Position numbers and translations under genes: made by a program. A model generated the notes under the pieces. It saw nothing but the letters and a program-made list of their open reading frames with translations, made no database searches and was not told where the DNA came from. From Tolypothrix bouteillei VB521301 (lineage in GTDB: Bacteria > Cyanobacteriota > Cyanobacteriia > Cyanobacteriales > Nostocaceae), in contig NZ_JHEG04000001.1 of NCBI RefSeq assembly GCF_000760695.4, positions 9,327,540-9,391,539 of the forward strand: DNA of 64,000 bases, read 5' to 3'. This document shows, one piece after another, positions 8,842-17,231 of the stretch. Each line of letters begins with the position of its first letter. The stretch's first letter is position 1.

Positions 8842-10035
8842 CTACAAAAAGGGATGGCGATAGTACAACTGTAGCCATTCTTCTAAAGCATGGCTCATAC
8901 TGTCAATTACGTTGGATGTTAGTGGAGTATGCAGTGTTTCCTGACTCCATTGAGCTAACGCCAAGAGTAAGGATTGTTTGATTTTACTTAATTGACGAGA
9001 CACGTTATATTGTTTGACTCCTCTTTGTTGTGCAATTTGCTGCTGGGTGAGTCCTTGTTTGTAATAAGCTTCCAAAAGCTCGCGATTTTTGGTATCCAAT
9101 TTTTCTATTGTCTCGCTTAAAAGCTTGTTAATTGCTATTTTTTGTTCCGCTATGGATTCTGCTTCCTCGCGGGCAATCAGATCGTTCAAGACAGATTCTT
9201 GAAAAGAATCCGTCAGACTATCGAGTAAGTTTCCTGCTTCTTGTTCAGATAAAGGACGATCTATAGATATGAAGCTGGGATATTGAAAAGAACGCACGGC
9301 TTTAGCACAGTTTAGCAACCCAGTTTCCAAATTTTCTGGAGTCCCAACTGGGCTGGAAGAACCAAGCTGGCGCAGGCGTTCGCTGTTGTAAAGTTCTGCG
9401 ATAGCTTGTAATGTTTTGTTATCGGGTTTAATGAGTTTGTGAGATGTAACCGTTTCATTAGGTGCGTAGACTTGACGGAAACAATTCCAGGCGAAAACGT
9501 AACATCCAATTGTTTCCAATTTGTACCCTGCTTGTTGAAGCGATTTTACCAAACGCTTTTCACTAATTTTGTGTAACAATCCCCAGTCAGTGCAAATATC
9601 TGCTTCTTGGTGTTGACGTAATAAATCTTTTATGATACTGCTAAATGCATACTCAGCATAAGTTTTTAAATTTGAACTGAATTGTGGGTTAAAGCCTTTG
9701 AGAACTTTATCAATGCGAGCGATCGCTGTTTGGAAAAAGTCAGCAGCAGAATAACGTTCGCCGGGTAAATTCATTTTTATTTTTCTAGCAACCCAATAGC
9801 AAACTTCCTGTAAGTAGGCTGCAATGTGAGCAGCCGCAAGGGGATTTGCTTGAGTTTTCCAAATGTGGTGCCAGTAAATTGCCCAAAAAGTATCAGACTC
9901 GCAATCGCAAGAGTGCTCCAAACAATTCTGCATACTGCGCCGCAACTTGGGACTTATTACCCAACGGCTAAAAGTATCTCCATCAAATTGCACAAATGTG
10001 GAAAAGATTTCTATTATGTCCTGCCTTAAACGCAT
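8842..10035 (-). CDS. Sigma-70 family RNA polymerase sigma factor (cyanobacterial large ECF-like type)
   Basis: A 397-residue protein. The C-terminal ~80 residues look like sigma region 4: LDTKNRELLEAYYKQGLTQQ, then QIAQQRGVKQYNVSRQLSKI, which is a helix-turn-helix for -35 recognition. The N-terminal part (YFQTAIARIDKVLKGFNP-like, FSSNLKTYAEYAFSSIIKDL) resembles a diverged region 2. A long spacer of about 150 residues separates them, unlike a short ECF factor. No anti-sigma gene is adjacent; the partner gene is DUF1822 downstream. It is divergent from the CHAT-CHASE2 gene across a 501-base gap, so it may control that gene and its neighbours (inference). The start ATG 10035 gives the full N terminus. 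Confidence 0.82.
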   Translation of the reverse strand: MRLRQDIIEIFSTFVQFDGDTFSRWVISPKLRRSMQNCLEHSCDCESDTFWAIYWHHIWKTQANPLAAAHIAAYLQEVCYWVARKIKMNLPGERYSAADFFQTAIARIDKVLKGFNPQFSSNLKTYAEYAFSSIIKDLLRQHQEADICTDWGLLHKISEKRLVKSLQQAGYKLETIGCYVFAWNCFRQVYAPNETVTSHKLIKPDNKTLQAIAELYNSERLRQLGSSSPVGTPENLETGLLNCAKAVRSFQYPSFISIDRPLSEQEAGNLLDSLTDSFQESVLNDLIAREEAESIAEQKIAINKLLSETIEKLDTKNRELLEAYYKQGLTQQQIAQQRGVKQYNVSRQLSKIKQSLLLALAQWSQETLHTPLTSNVIDSMSHALEEWLQLYYRHPFL

Positions 10036-10536
10036 GAAAATTTTAGGTTACAAAAATAGAGAATTTACAGAGACTGGTTTTCATTCTGCTAAATTTATTT
10101 AAGCAAAGGAAAACTGTCTACATATTTCATTATGGAGATGTTAGGAAAACTAGACGAGTACACCAAGGAATACTTGAAAAAATTTGGAGATTTACGGGAG
10201 CGATAAGCGATCTTTCAGCCTGCGCTAGGCAAACGCAAAATAATCTAACAATTTTTGTCCTGTGGGTAAAATTGCATAAAAAATAAAGATATATCGTATA
10301 TAGAGATTGGGGCTAAAAATAAAGTTAATTTTTTTAAATTTCTACACTTGGGATACTTTTTTCTTGTACCAATGCCACAAACTCGGTTTCCGGACGAGAA
10401 ATTTAGGGTTTTAGGTTGTAGGTTTTGCAAGAAACCGATTTTTTTCAGCTTCATAAAAAATGGAGCAAGGTGCCAGTATACATATTTACTTTAAAAAAAA
10501 TAAATTACTGAAAAAAGTAGCTGAACTTCTCTATAA
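10036..10536. other. Divergent AT-rich intergenic region between sigma factor and CHAT-CHASE2 genes
   Basis: 501 bases between two divergent start codons, so the promoters of both are expected here. A 24-codon open frame (10132-10206, +) with a highly charged product is present but has no ribosome-binding site, so it is not called as a gene. A long A-run lies at about 10493-10503. I see no other clear element. Confidence 0.5.
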
Positions 10537-13011
10537 ATGGAGACACGAACAACAGTGACTAAGTTAGCGATCTTGAAATTTGGCAAAGGAAGCTTTGAAA
10601 CTGGGTTTCCAGTAACGCTTGAGATTGGAGAAGAAAATAGCCGTCCTCAAAGTGAAGTCCCAGGTGAACTTCCCCCAAATATAGAATTACTTCTAGAGTT
10701 TAATCGCTGGCAAGCAATTTACCGAAGTTTGGATTTTTCAACTCGTCCCATTGGTTTATCAAAACCAAGGACGCAAACTTTGAGTTTGGAGGAGTGCTTG
10801 CAAGCAGCTAAATGTTTGTGCGATTGCTTCAATCATTGGCTGCAATCTGACTCTTTTCGTTCCATTCGAGAAAAATGGTTGGAAAAACTGCTGAAATCGG
10901 ATGAAATAAGGGTAATTTTACAGTCTCAAGATTATCAAATTCAAAAACTTCCCTGGCATCTTTGGGAGTTAATAGAGCGCTATCCAAATGCAGAAATTGC
11001 GCTGAGCGTTCCAACTTATGAACGAGTTAATCTTTTATCAAAACCCACGGAAACCGTCAAAATTTTAGCATTGTTAGGTGACAGTAAAGGAATCGACACA
11101 ATAGCAGATCGGGCCCTCTTAGAGCAACTACCCGATGCAAAAGTTCATTTTCTTGTAGAACCAATGTGTAAAGACTTGACGGATAATCTTTGGCAGCAAA
11201 ATTGGGATATTCTTTTTTTTGCAGGGCATAGTTCAACTCATATTTCGGGAGAAACAGGCTTAATTTACATCAATCAAACTGAGAGTTTGACAATTAATCA
11301 GTTAAAATATTCTTTAAGGCAGGCTGTAGAGCGCGGTTTAAAACTTGCAATTTTTAACTCCTGTGATGGCTTGGGACTCGCACGAGAATTTGCAGCTTTG
11401 CAAATTCCACAGTTAATTGTGATGCGAGAACCCGTTCCAGATCTCGTGGCTCAGGCATTTCTCAAACATTTCCTGCAAGCATATGCAGGAGGGAAATCTT
11501 TGTATCTAGCAGTTCGCGAGGCAAGGGAAAGAATGCAAGGGCTAGAAAGTCAATTTCCTTGTGCAACCTGGCTACCTGTAATCTACCAAAATCCAGCAGA
11601 AATACCGCCAACTTGGGATGAATTGACAACCAGGGGAAGCAAATTACAGTTTTTCAATGCAGATACGCGAAAAGCTCCTCAAAATCCCGATATTCGTCCT
11701 ATTCGTGTCGCGTCAAATCTTGCAAATGGGAAGAAATTAGTTTTAGAACCTTTACCTTCCACCCAAATTCAAAATCTAAAAAGTCAAGCGAAAAATCCCA
11801 AGCATCATCTTCTGTGGCTGACTGGTGTCAGTTTGGCGATCGCGGGTTTAGTCATGGGTATACGTTATTTAGGAATGCTTCAACCATTGGAGTTACAAGC
11901 ATTCGATCGCTTGTTAAGCCTCCGTCCCAATGAAAAGCCCGATCCTCGCTTGTTGGTTGTTAAGATTACAGAAGAAGACGTACAATCACAGCCCCAAGAA
12001 GAACGCCGAGGTTCTCTAAGTGATGCATCGCTCTTGAAATTACTAGCAACATTAGAGGCGTATGAACCACGAGTGATTGGATTGGATATCTATCGCGATT
12101 ATGCTGTGAAGCAAGATTTACCACAACTAGCAACACAAATGCAAAAAAGCGATCGCCTGATTGCTGTGTGTCGGGTGAGCGATCCTCAGTCCAGTCAACC
12201 GGGAATCTCACCACCTCCAGAAATACAGCATCAACGCTTGGGCTTTAGTGACTTAACAGTTGATGCAGATGGTATCGTCCGCCGCCATCTCCTCTCATTA
12301 ACGCCACCACCCTCGTCGCCCTGTCTTGCTACCTACGCCTTCAGCGTCCAATTAGCATTGCGCTATTTAGCAGTTCAGAATATTTCACTCATATTTACGC
12401 CCGATGGGGGTTGGCAATTGGGCAAAGCGACTTTTAAACCACTAGAAGCACATACTGGTGGATACCAAGATCTTGATGCTACAGGTTACCAAATTTTATT
12501 GAATTACCGCTCTCATCATTCACTACAGAAATTTGTTTCACAAGTGACGCTTGCAGAAGTACTTGCAGGTAAAGTCGCTCCCAGCGCAGTCAAAGATCGA
12601 ATTGTTCTCATTGGCACAACGGCTGAAAGCTTTCAAGACTCTTCACTGACACCTTATTCTACACCAGAAGGTAGGGTACAGAAAATACCGGGAGTTATCC
12701 TGCAAGCACAGATGATCGGTCAACTGCTGAGTGCAGCACTAGAAGAACGCCCTCTATTGTGGGCTTTGTCTGTATGGCAAGAAACAATCTGGATTTGGGG
12801 ATGGTCATTAACAGGTAGCTTGCTTGCTTGGTATATCCTAAAAGGACGTTATCTGGCAATTGCTAATGGGTTTGCCATTCTCTGTCTCTATGCAGCTTGC
12901 TTTGTTTTTTTAATTCAATGGGGTGCTTGGATACCGCTTGTTCCAGCGACTCTTGCGCTAATTGCTAGCAGTCTTGTCGTTCGCTATGGGAAGTATCAAG
13001 TTATTAAGTAA
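10537..13011 (+). CDS. CHAT-CHASE2 fusion: caspase-like domain joined to an extracellular sensor domain
   Basis: An 824-residue protein. The N-terminal ~350 residues are a CHAT domain with a putative dyad of His231 (FFAGHSST) and Cys276 (IFNSCDGLGLA), plus the family tail (ATWLPVIYQNP). A transmembrane helix at ~427-443 is followed by a CHASE2 domain (~450-720; LQAFDRLLSLRPNEKPDPRL, VIGLDIYRD, DRIVLIGTTAESFQD), which lies outside the cytoplasm. Three more hydrophobic helices close the protein (~745-815). CHASE2 usually feeds kinases or cyclases; here the output would be the cytoplasmic CHAT domain, so an extracellular signal could control a caspase-like activity (inference). The DUF928 gene starts 26 bases later, so the two are co-transcribed. 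The ATG at 10537 has no clear Shine-Dalgarno site. Confidence 0.9.
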   Translation: METRTTVTKLAILKFGKGSFETGFPVTLEIGEENSRPQSEVPGELPPNIELLLEFNRWQAIYRSLDFSTRPIGLSKPRTQTLSLEECLQAAKCLCDCFNHWLQSDSFRSIREKWLEKLLKSDEIRVILQSQDYQIQKLPWHLWELIERYPNAEIALSVPTYERVNLLSKPTETVKILALLGDSKGIDTIADRALLEQLPDAKVHFLVEPMCKDLTDNLWQQNWDILFFAGHSSTHISGETGLIYINQTESLTINQLKYSLRQAVERGLKLAIFNSCDGLGLAREFAALQIPQLIVMREPVPDLVAQAFLKHFLQAYAGGKSLYLAVREARERMQGLESQFPCATWLPVIYQNPAEIPPTWDELTTRGSKLQFFNADTRKAPQNPDIRPIRVASNLANGKKLVLEPLPSTQIQNLKSQAKNPKHHLLWLTGVSLAIAGLVMGIRYLGMLQPLELQAFDRLLSLRPNEKPDPRLLVVKITEEDVQSQPQEERRGSLSDASLLKLLATLEAYEPRVIGLDIYRDYAVKQDLPQLATQMQKSDRLIAVCRVSDPQSSQPGISPPPEIQHQRLGFSDLTVDADGIVRRHLLSLTPPPSSPCLATYAFSVQLALRYLAVQNISLIFTPDGGWQLGKATFKPLEAHTGGYQDLDATGYQILLNYRSHHSLQKFVSQVTLAEVLAGKVAPSAVKDRIVLIGTTAESFQDSSLTPYSTPEGRVQKIPGVILQAQMIGQLLSAALEERPLLWALSVWQETIWIWGWSLTGSLLAWYILKGRYLAIANGFAILCLYAACFVFLIQWGAWIPLVPATLALIASSLVVRYGKYQVIK

Positions 13012-13037
13012 AAACTTTCTTAAAACACAACGAAGCA

Positions 13038-13826
13038 ATGAAACCCTTCAATCGGCAATTAGTTTTCAAAACTTCATTTATCTTAATTTTGATAATAAGC
13101 TGTCTTAGCGCTCCGATAGCGCTTCAAGCAAAATCAATGCCTGTTCGTTTCAACCCACCACCACCGCCACCCGATCGCGGCGCACCGGGAAACCGAGGAG
13201 AAGGAGCTTCACGGGGAGAGTGTATTTCTAGCAACTTACCCCTAACAGCTTTGGTTCCAAGCTACGAGCAAAGCTTGAGTCTGCAAAAAGGAGAAACAAG
13301 TACAATGACTCAGGTATGGGGTCTAACCAGTGTGGAGCAACCAAGCTTTTGGTTTTATCTACCCTACAACCAGTCATTGATTCAAGCGATCGAGTTTGTT
13401 TTACAAACTGACAATAACAAAACAATTTACCGCACAAACATCTCAATACCGCCAAAATCGGCCATTATTGGAGTTTCTCTCAAAGAGACTCCAGCCTCTC
13501 TCGAGATTGACAAGCGCTATCGCTGGTTTTTGAAGGTGAGAGTTGCATGCAATTCTCAGCAAACAACTTTAGATTATGTAGAAGGCTGGGTTCAGAGAGT
13601 GAATCTAAAGACAGCACTGAGCGATCGCTTAAAACAAGCCACTCCACAGCAACAAGCAGTTATCTATGCTCAAGAAGGTATTTGGTATGATGCTCTCACA
13701 TCTCTAGCAGAACTCCGTCTGGCAAATCCTCAGGATTCAGTATTAGCTGAAGACTGGAAAAACTTGCTCGCGACAATTGGGTTAGAAAAAGTGGTAGCAC
13801 AACCGCTTGTTCGCGTAACGAGATAA
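13038..13826 (+). CDS. DUF928 family secreted protein
   Basis: A 262-residue protein. An N-terminal signal peptide (hydrophobic ~10-29, SFILILIISCLSAPIALQA) is followed by a proline run (FNPPPPPPDRGAPGNRGEG) and the DUF928 core: LTALVPSYEQSLSLQKGET, PSFWFYLPYN, and the late motif RYRWFLKVRVAC with a WVQRV strand, ending in a helical tail. The predicted place is the periplasm or outer surface; no enzyme activity is known for the family. It is 26 bases downstream of the CHAT-CHASE2 gene and is followed by a hairpin terminator, so it is the last gene of that operon. Forty bases of its 3' half (13637-13676) recur at 17131. Confidence 0.88.
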   Translation: MKPFNRQLVFKTSFILILIISCLSAPIALQAKSMPVRFNPPPPPPDRGAPGNRGEGASRGECISSNLPLTALVPSYEQSLSLQKGETSTMTQVWGLTSVEQPSFWFYLPYNQSLIQAIEFVLQTDNNKTIYRTNISIPPKSAIIGVSLKETPASLEIDKRYRWFLKVRVACNSQQTTLDYVEGWVQRVNLKTALSDRLKQATPQQQAVIYAQEGIWYDALTSLAELRLANPQDSVLAEDWKNLLATIGLEKVVAQPLVRVTR

Positions 13827-13829
13827 TGC

Positions 13830-13884
13830 ACTCACTCGTTACAAAATCGCAAAGCTGTTCTTCGTGATTTTGCAACGAGTAAGT
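13830..13884 (+). terminator. Long imperfect hairpin downstream of the DUF928 gene
   Basis: The arms 13830-13850 and 13864-13884 pair at about 18 of 21 positions around a 13-base loop, directly after the DUF928 stop codon. There is no strong U-run, so it may act as an mRNA 3'-end stabiliser or bidirectional terminator. Confidence 0.5.
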
Positions 13885-13970
13885 AACTCTCTTATGTCAC
13901 TCAGCGCGAGAGAATAATTGAAGCGAATAGAATTCACTGCTACACAAACGAAATCCCTCACTATTCTAAT

Positions 13971-15314
13971 ATGGCTATAGACCTTTCCACCCTAACCTTT
14001 ACCAACCGAGCCGATCTAGTCCCTACATCAGGAACTGCGGAAATTTTCAATACTGGCATCGTTAATACCCTTGGTGGTAACGACACTCTCACTGGCACCG
14101 GCGCTAACAACTCATCTGTATTTTTCCAAAGCGCTGGCATCACAAATAGTGGTACCATTAATACCAGTAATGGTAATGATACGATTACAGCTACTAGCGA
14201 TGAACTCTTTAGTGGTGGTTCTACAAACGGTGGAGTCCTCGATAACTCTGGTACTATTGATACTGGTAGTGGGGATGACGTAATCAGAGCCACAGGTAGG
14301 ATTCAACCTGGTAGTGGAAGTGGCAGTGCAATAAATAATACTGGTAGCATCAAGACGGGTGCTGGCAACGATACAATTAGTGGTGTAATAACTGGCACTG
14401 GAAATTTTGTAGGTATATCCAATCAAGAAAGTAGTACGATTAATACTGGTAGTGGTGACGATACAATCATTGGTACGGGACCTAGCACTGGCTTGGCGGG
14501 AATCCTTAACGAAGGCATCATTAATAATGATGGTGGTAATGACTCAATCATTGGTAATGGTGACTTAAACGGTATTGTTAACAGAGGCATTATCAATACT
14601 GGTAATGGTGATGACTCAATCACAGGTAATGCTACGTCGTCTATTAGCGATGGAGGCTCTGGAGTCTTAAATTCCTTTGGCACCATTAACACAGGTGCAG
14701 GGAACGACACAATTATTGGCACGGGAGATATAGGGATTTACAACACTCCCTTCTTAAGCAGTAGCAACAGCATTATCGATACAGGTGCAGGGAACGACAC
14801 AATTATTGGCACAGGAGATATAGGAATTTACAACACTCCCTATAACTTCAGCAATAGTAGCAACAGCAGTATTATTAATACGGGTGCAGGCAATGACACC
14901 GTTATTGGTAATGGTTCAAGCGTTGGTATTTACAATGACGGCATCATAAATACTGGTACGGGCAATGATACCGTTGATGCCCTTAATGGTGGCTTTTCTA
15001 GCTTTAATCCTCCAGATCTCGGAGGTGTACTACCTAGGTTTAATGGCTTAGGTATTGTCCTTCTCGGGGACGGCGATGACGTTCTTAAAGGCTTCGGAAC
15101 TGGTCGTTTTGATGGTGAAGATGACAAAGATACGCTACTGTTAGGGACTGGACAATATACTGTCTCAGGCATCACAAATGCTGATGGCTTTTATACAGTC
15201 AATAACGGCACAACAGATATGTTCGTAAAGAACTTCGAGTTTATTGGGAGTGCCAGCGATCCTGCTGCCGCTTTTAGTTTTAACAGTGTTATTGGCAAAA
15301 CTTTGACAGTGTAG
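13971..15314 (+). CDS. Repeat-rich GNDTI protein (beta-helix/RTX-like)
   Basis: A 447-residue acidic protein built almost wholly of ~30-40-residue repeats with the pattern I(I/D)NTGxGNDTIxGTG, separated by short variable pieces such as GIYNTP or GVLNSFG. The GND/GDD steps resemble RTX calcium-binding turns without a strict GGxGxDxUx nonapeptide, and a right-handed parallel beta-helix is likely. No signal peptide is present. The final ~90 residues (DGDDVLKGFGTGRFDGEDDK, then LLLGTGQYTVSGI) are more RTX-like, ending in a region that may serve type I secretion. Two repeats around 14690-14840 are almost identical at DNA level (AAYACAGGTGCAGGGAACGA-like), indicating recent expansion. Function is unknown; a surface or secreted structural protein is inferred. 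Confidence 0.72.
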   Translation: MAIDLSTLTFTNRADLVPTSGTAEIFNTGIVNTLGGNDTLTGTGANNSSVFFQSAGITNSGTINTSNGNDTITATSDELFSGGSTNGGVLDNSGTIDTGSGDDVIRATGRIQPGSGSGSAINNTGSIKTGAGNDTISGVITGTGNFVGISNQESSTINTGSGDDTIIGTGPSTGLAGILNEGIINNDGGNDSIIGNGDLNGIVNRGIINTGNGDDSITGNATSSISDGGSGVLNSFGTINTGAGNDTIIGTGDIGIYNTPFLSSSNSIIDTGAGNDTIIGTGDIGIYNTPYNFSNSSNSSIINTGAGNDTVIGNGSSVGIYNDGIINTGTGNDTVDALNGGFSSFNPPDLGGVLPRFNGLGIVLLGDGDDVLKGFGTGRFDGEDDKDTLLLGTGQYTVSGITNADGFYTVNNGTTDMFVKNFEFIGSASDPAAAFSFNSVIGKTLTV

Positions 15315-15888
15315 CTATAGATACTAATTCTCAGCCAGATTCCGCGTCACAAAGCGTGCGCGGATTGGCTCAATAAAAACGCCTTTCAAAATAAACTCAA
15401 CTGTCACGTCTGTAAATGTTTTAGGTGCGACTCTGAGCGTGGAGCGAAAACCACCAGGGCGATCGCGCTCCTCATCGCTTCTTAGTTTCAGAACTCTGAG
15501 AGGCTAGTGGGCTATTGCTTTTTACAAAACTTTATACGCCGGAGTCACAGACAACCTCCATTGCACCATACAAGTCAAAACCCGTAAATTGTATGGAATT
15601 GTTAAGCGAATCTAGTAGAAGGTAACAAATTGTTCCCATTTTAAAATTGCTCTATTGGTCTTGCTACAAAGACAACTACAGCATTCTGCTAGTTGTTTGA
15701 TAGCAATTAAACAGCATAGTCAACTGCACAAAAGGGTTAATTAGCAATTGCTGAAAAATTATAAAACAATGACTGAAAACCCCAGTTTAGAGTTAGTAAA
15801 CGAATTTGCGACTCTTAGTAAAATCAACTACCGTTAGGAGATAATTTATAACAACAAGTCTTTGTTGCACTTGTTGGGAGGAAAAGCC
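15315..15888. other. Gap with a decayed minus-strand reading frame and the leader of the next gene
   Basis: The left third holds the coding-like fragment listed at 15324-15503. The remainder is AT-rich. The right end carries a good ribosome-binding site (GGGAGG, ~15876-15881) for the gene at 15889. No RNA gene or other element was recognised. Confidence 0.5.
15324..15503 (-). pseudogene. C-terminal gene remnant, family not recognised
   Basis: Read on the minus strand, about 59 codons run to a stop at 15324 with clearly protein-like sequence: ...PGGFRSTLRVAPKTFTDVTV followed by EFILKGVFIEPIRARFVTRN. The upstream side hits a stop at 15504-15506, there is no start codon, and the fragment includes HIP1-type codons typical of genes here. 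It looks like the tail of a deleted gene. I cannot name the family. Confidence 0.3.
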
Positions 15889-16521
15889 ATGAGAAAAGGG
15901 CTAACAGCAGTACTTTTGCTGATGTCATTCTCACTAACTGCCACAGTTTATGCGGTATCAGTTGAAGATTCAGCATCTGAGAATTTATCGCAAGATAGAT
16001 CTGAGACAAAGTTTGAGAACGTCAGTGATAGCGTATCCGATGTTGGAATTGACCAATCCACAGCGATCGCACCTGAGAGTGGGAACCGGACTTCTGAGAC
16101 TGTATGGAACAGCGCGATCGGTGATTATGAAAGGGTCAGCACCTTTGCTTATCCCTCAAGCGGGCAATGTGGTTTGCAGGTGAATACACCACATGCCTCT
16201 AATACATACTCTGAAGAAATTCACACTCGCATCGTGTCATTTTGTAAAGTTCTTCCTTTAATCTCAAACACCGTTAGCGGCAAGACTTACAGATCGCGTT
16301 GGTACGGCTGGCAGCGTGTAGCCACACTCTCGCCAAAAACCGTTACCGCTTCAAGCAGTACGGTGCAAAACTACCGTAGAACAGTTGTTGCTAAGTGTAA
16401 GGCAGGAGATTGGCATCGTTACCGTACTGAAGGATTCGGTACGGTCAGCACTGGAGTTCAAAACTTTTCAGCAGCAGCTTACGAGCAGAACGATGATGAA
16501 ATTCAGTGCGTCCGACGTTAA
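15889..16521 (+). CDS. Small secreted protein of unknown function
   Basis: A 210-residue protein with a classic signal peptide (MRKGLTAVLLLMSFSLTATV, cleavage after YA). The mature part is Ser/Thr/Glu-rich at first, then a compact region with four cysteines (SGQCGLQVNTPH, SFCKVLP, VAKCKAGDW, EIQCVRR) that could form two disulfides in the periplasm, and aromatic motifs such as RSRWYGWQRV and WHRYRTEGFG. I do not recognise the family. ATG 15889 has a strong GGGAGG site 8 bases ahead and so is preferred to a TTG at 15862. The downstream gene overlaps its end by 16 bases, so the pair is co-translated. Confidence 0.72.
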   Translation: MRKGLTAVLLLMSFSLTATVYAVSVEDSASENLSQDRSETKFENVSDSVSDVGIDQSTAIAPESGNRTSETVWNSAIGDYERVSTFAYPSSGQCGLQVNTPHASNTYSEEIHTRIVSFCKVLPLISNTVSGKTYRSRWYGWQRVATLSPKTVTASSSTVQNYRRTVVAKCKAGDWHRYRTEGFGTVSTGVQNFSAAAYEQNDDEIQCVRR

Positions 16522-17123
16522 TATCCGTGCAGTGCCAGTGCTTCCGCTCAATTGCAGTTAGCTTAATCGCGATCGGGCTTAACTGCGGATGTACTACCAA
16601 ATCGAATCAACAAGATACTTCAGTTGCCCCTTACCTTCCAAACGAACAGCTAGCCGCTCCCAAGACAGCACCATTATTTTTGGTTGCAGCACCTGGAGAA
16701 CCAACAATAGAGCCATTTTATATTGATTGGTCAGCTGCTCGTGGCAGTATAAAAGTGCCTCCGTCTGTCATGCACTGGTCTGCAATAGCACAAAAATCAA
16801 CAACATTAGGGTGGCTTGAGACTTCACAAATTCCAATCCGAGTTGTCATTTACGTCTACCCTCAAGTCAGTCCAACTGGAATACCACCTGAAAATTCGGG
16901 TTTTGAGCATCGCTGCCTGCATTCAAGTTCCCAGCAATCGTTTTGCACCTACCGTAAGATTGTACATTCAAACAAATCGGCAATAGAACTGACCGTGCGC
17001 GATAAGTTAGGTCCTGATGCCTGTTATGTTGTTGTACATGGGGCTTGGATTGTTCAAGATTCTCAAGCAGTTCCATACAATGAGGTATCTGCATCTTGGG
17101 GGTGGAGCCGCTGTCCCAGATAA
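16506..17123 (+). CDS. Putative secreted protein or lipoprotein of unknown function
   Basis: A 205-residue protein beginning with GTG inside the end of the preceding gene (16-base overlap), which suggests translational coupling. A hydrophobic N-terminal stretch ends in LNCGCTTKSNQ, a loosely lipobox-like cysteine followed by a polar tether, so a lipoprotein is likely though the -3 to -1 residues are not canonical. The rest has a beta-rich appearance with cysteines (FEHRCLHSSSQQSFCTYRKI, GPDACYVVVHGAW, WSRCPR) suited to disulfides. No known domain is recognised. Together with the gene at 15889 it may form a small envelope module. Confidence 0.6.
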   Translation: MRPTLISVQCQCFRSIAVSLIAIGLNCGCTTKSNQQDTSVAPYLPNEQLAAPKTAPLFLVAAPGEPTIEPFYIDWSAARGSIKVPPSVMHWSAIAQKSTTLGWLETSQIPIRVVIYVYPQVSPTGIPPENSGFEHRCLHSSSQQSFCTYRKIVHSNKSAIELTVRDKLGPDACYVVVHGAWIVQDSQAVPYNEVSASWGWSRCPR

Positions 17124-17130
17124 GTAAACG

Positions 17131-17209
17131 AGCCACTCCACAGCAACAAGCAGTTATCTATGCTCAAGAACGTAAAAACGGAGTTTCAAATTTTCTTTTA
17201 CGAAAGTAA
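17131..17209 (+). pseudogene. Fragment of a DUF928 gene (duplication scar)
   Basis: Positions 17131-17170 are identical over 40 bases to 13637-13676 inside the DUF928 gene. They keep the same reading frame (ATPQQQAVIYAQE), which continues in-frame for 13 further codons of unrelated sequence to a TAA at 17207. It has no start codon. It is a leftover of a duplicated or recombined DUF928 gene. Confidence 0.55.
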
Positions 17210-17231
17210 TAAAAGAGAGGTAAGACCCAAA

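Noticed and set aside
10132..10206. 24-codon frame MEMLGKLDEYTKEYLKKFGD
   Set aside because: Coding-like but without a ribosome-binding site or known family.
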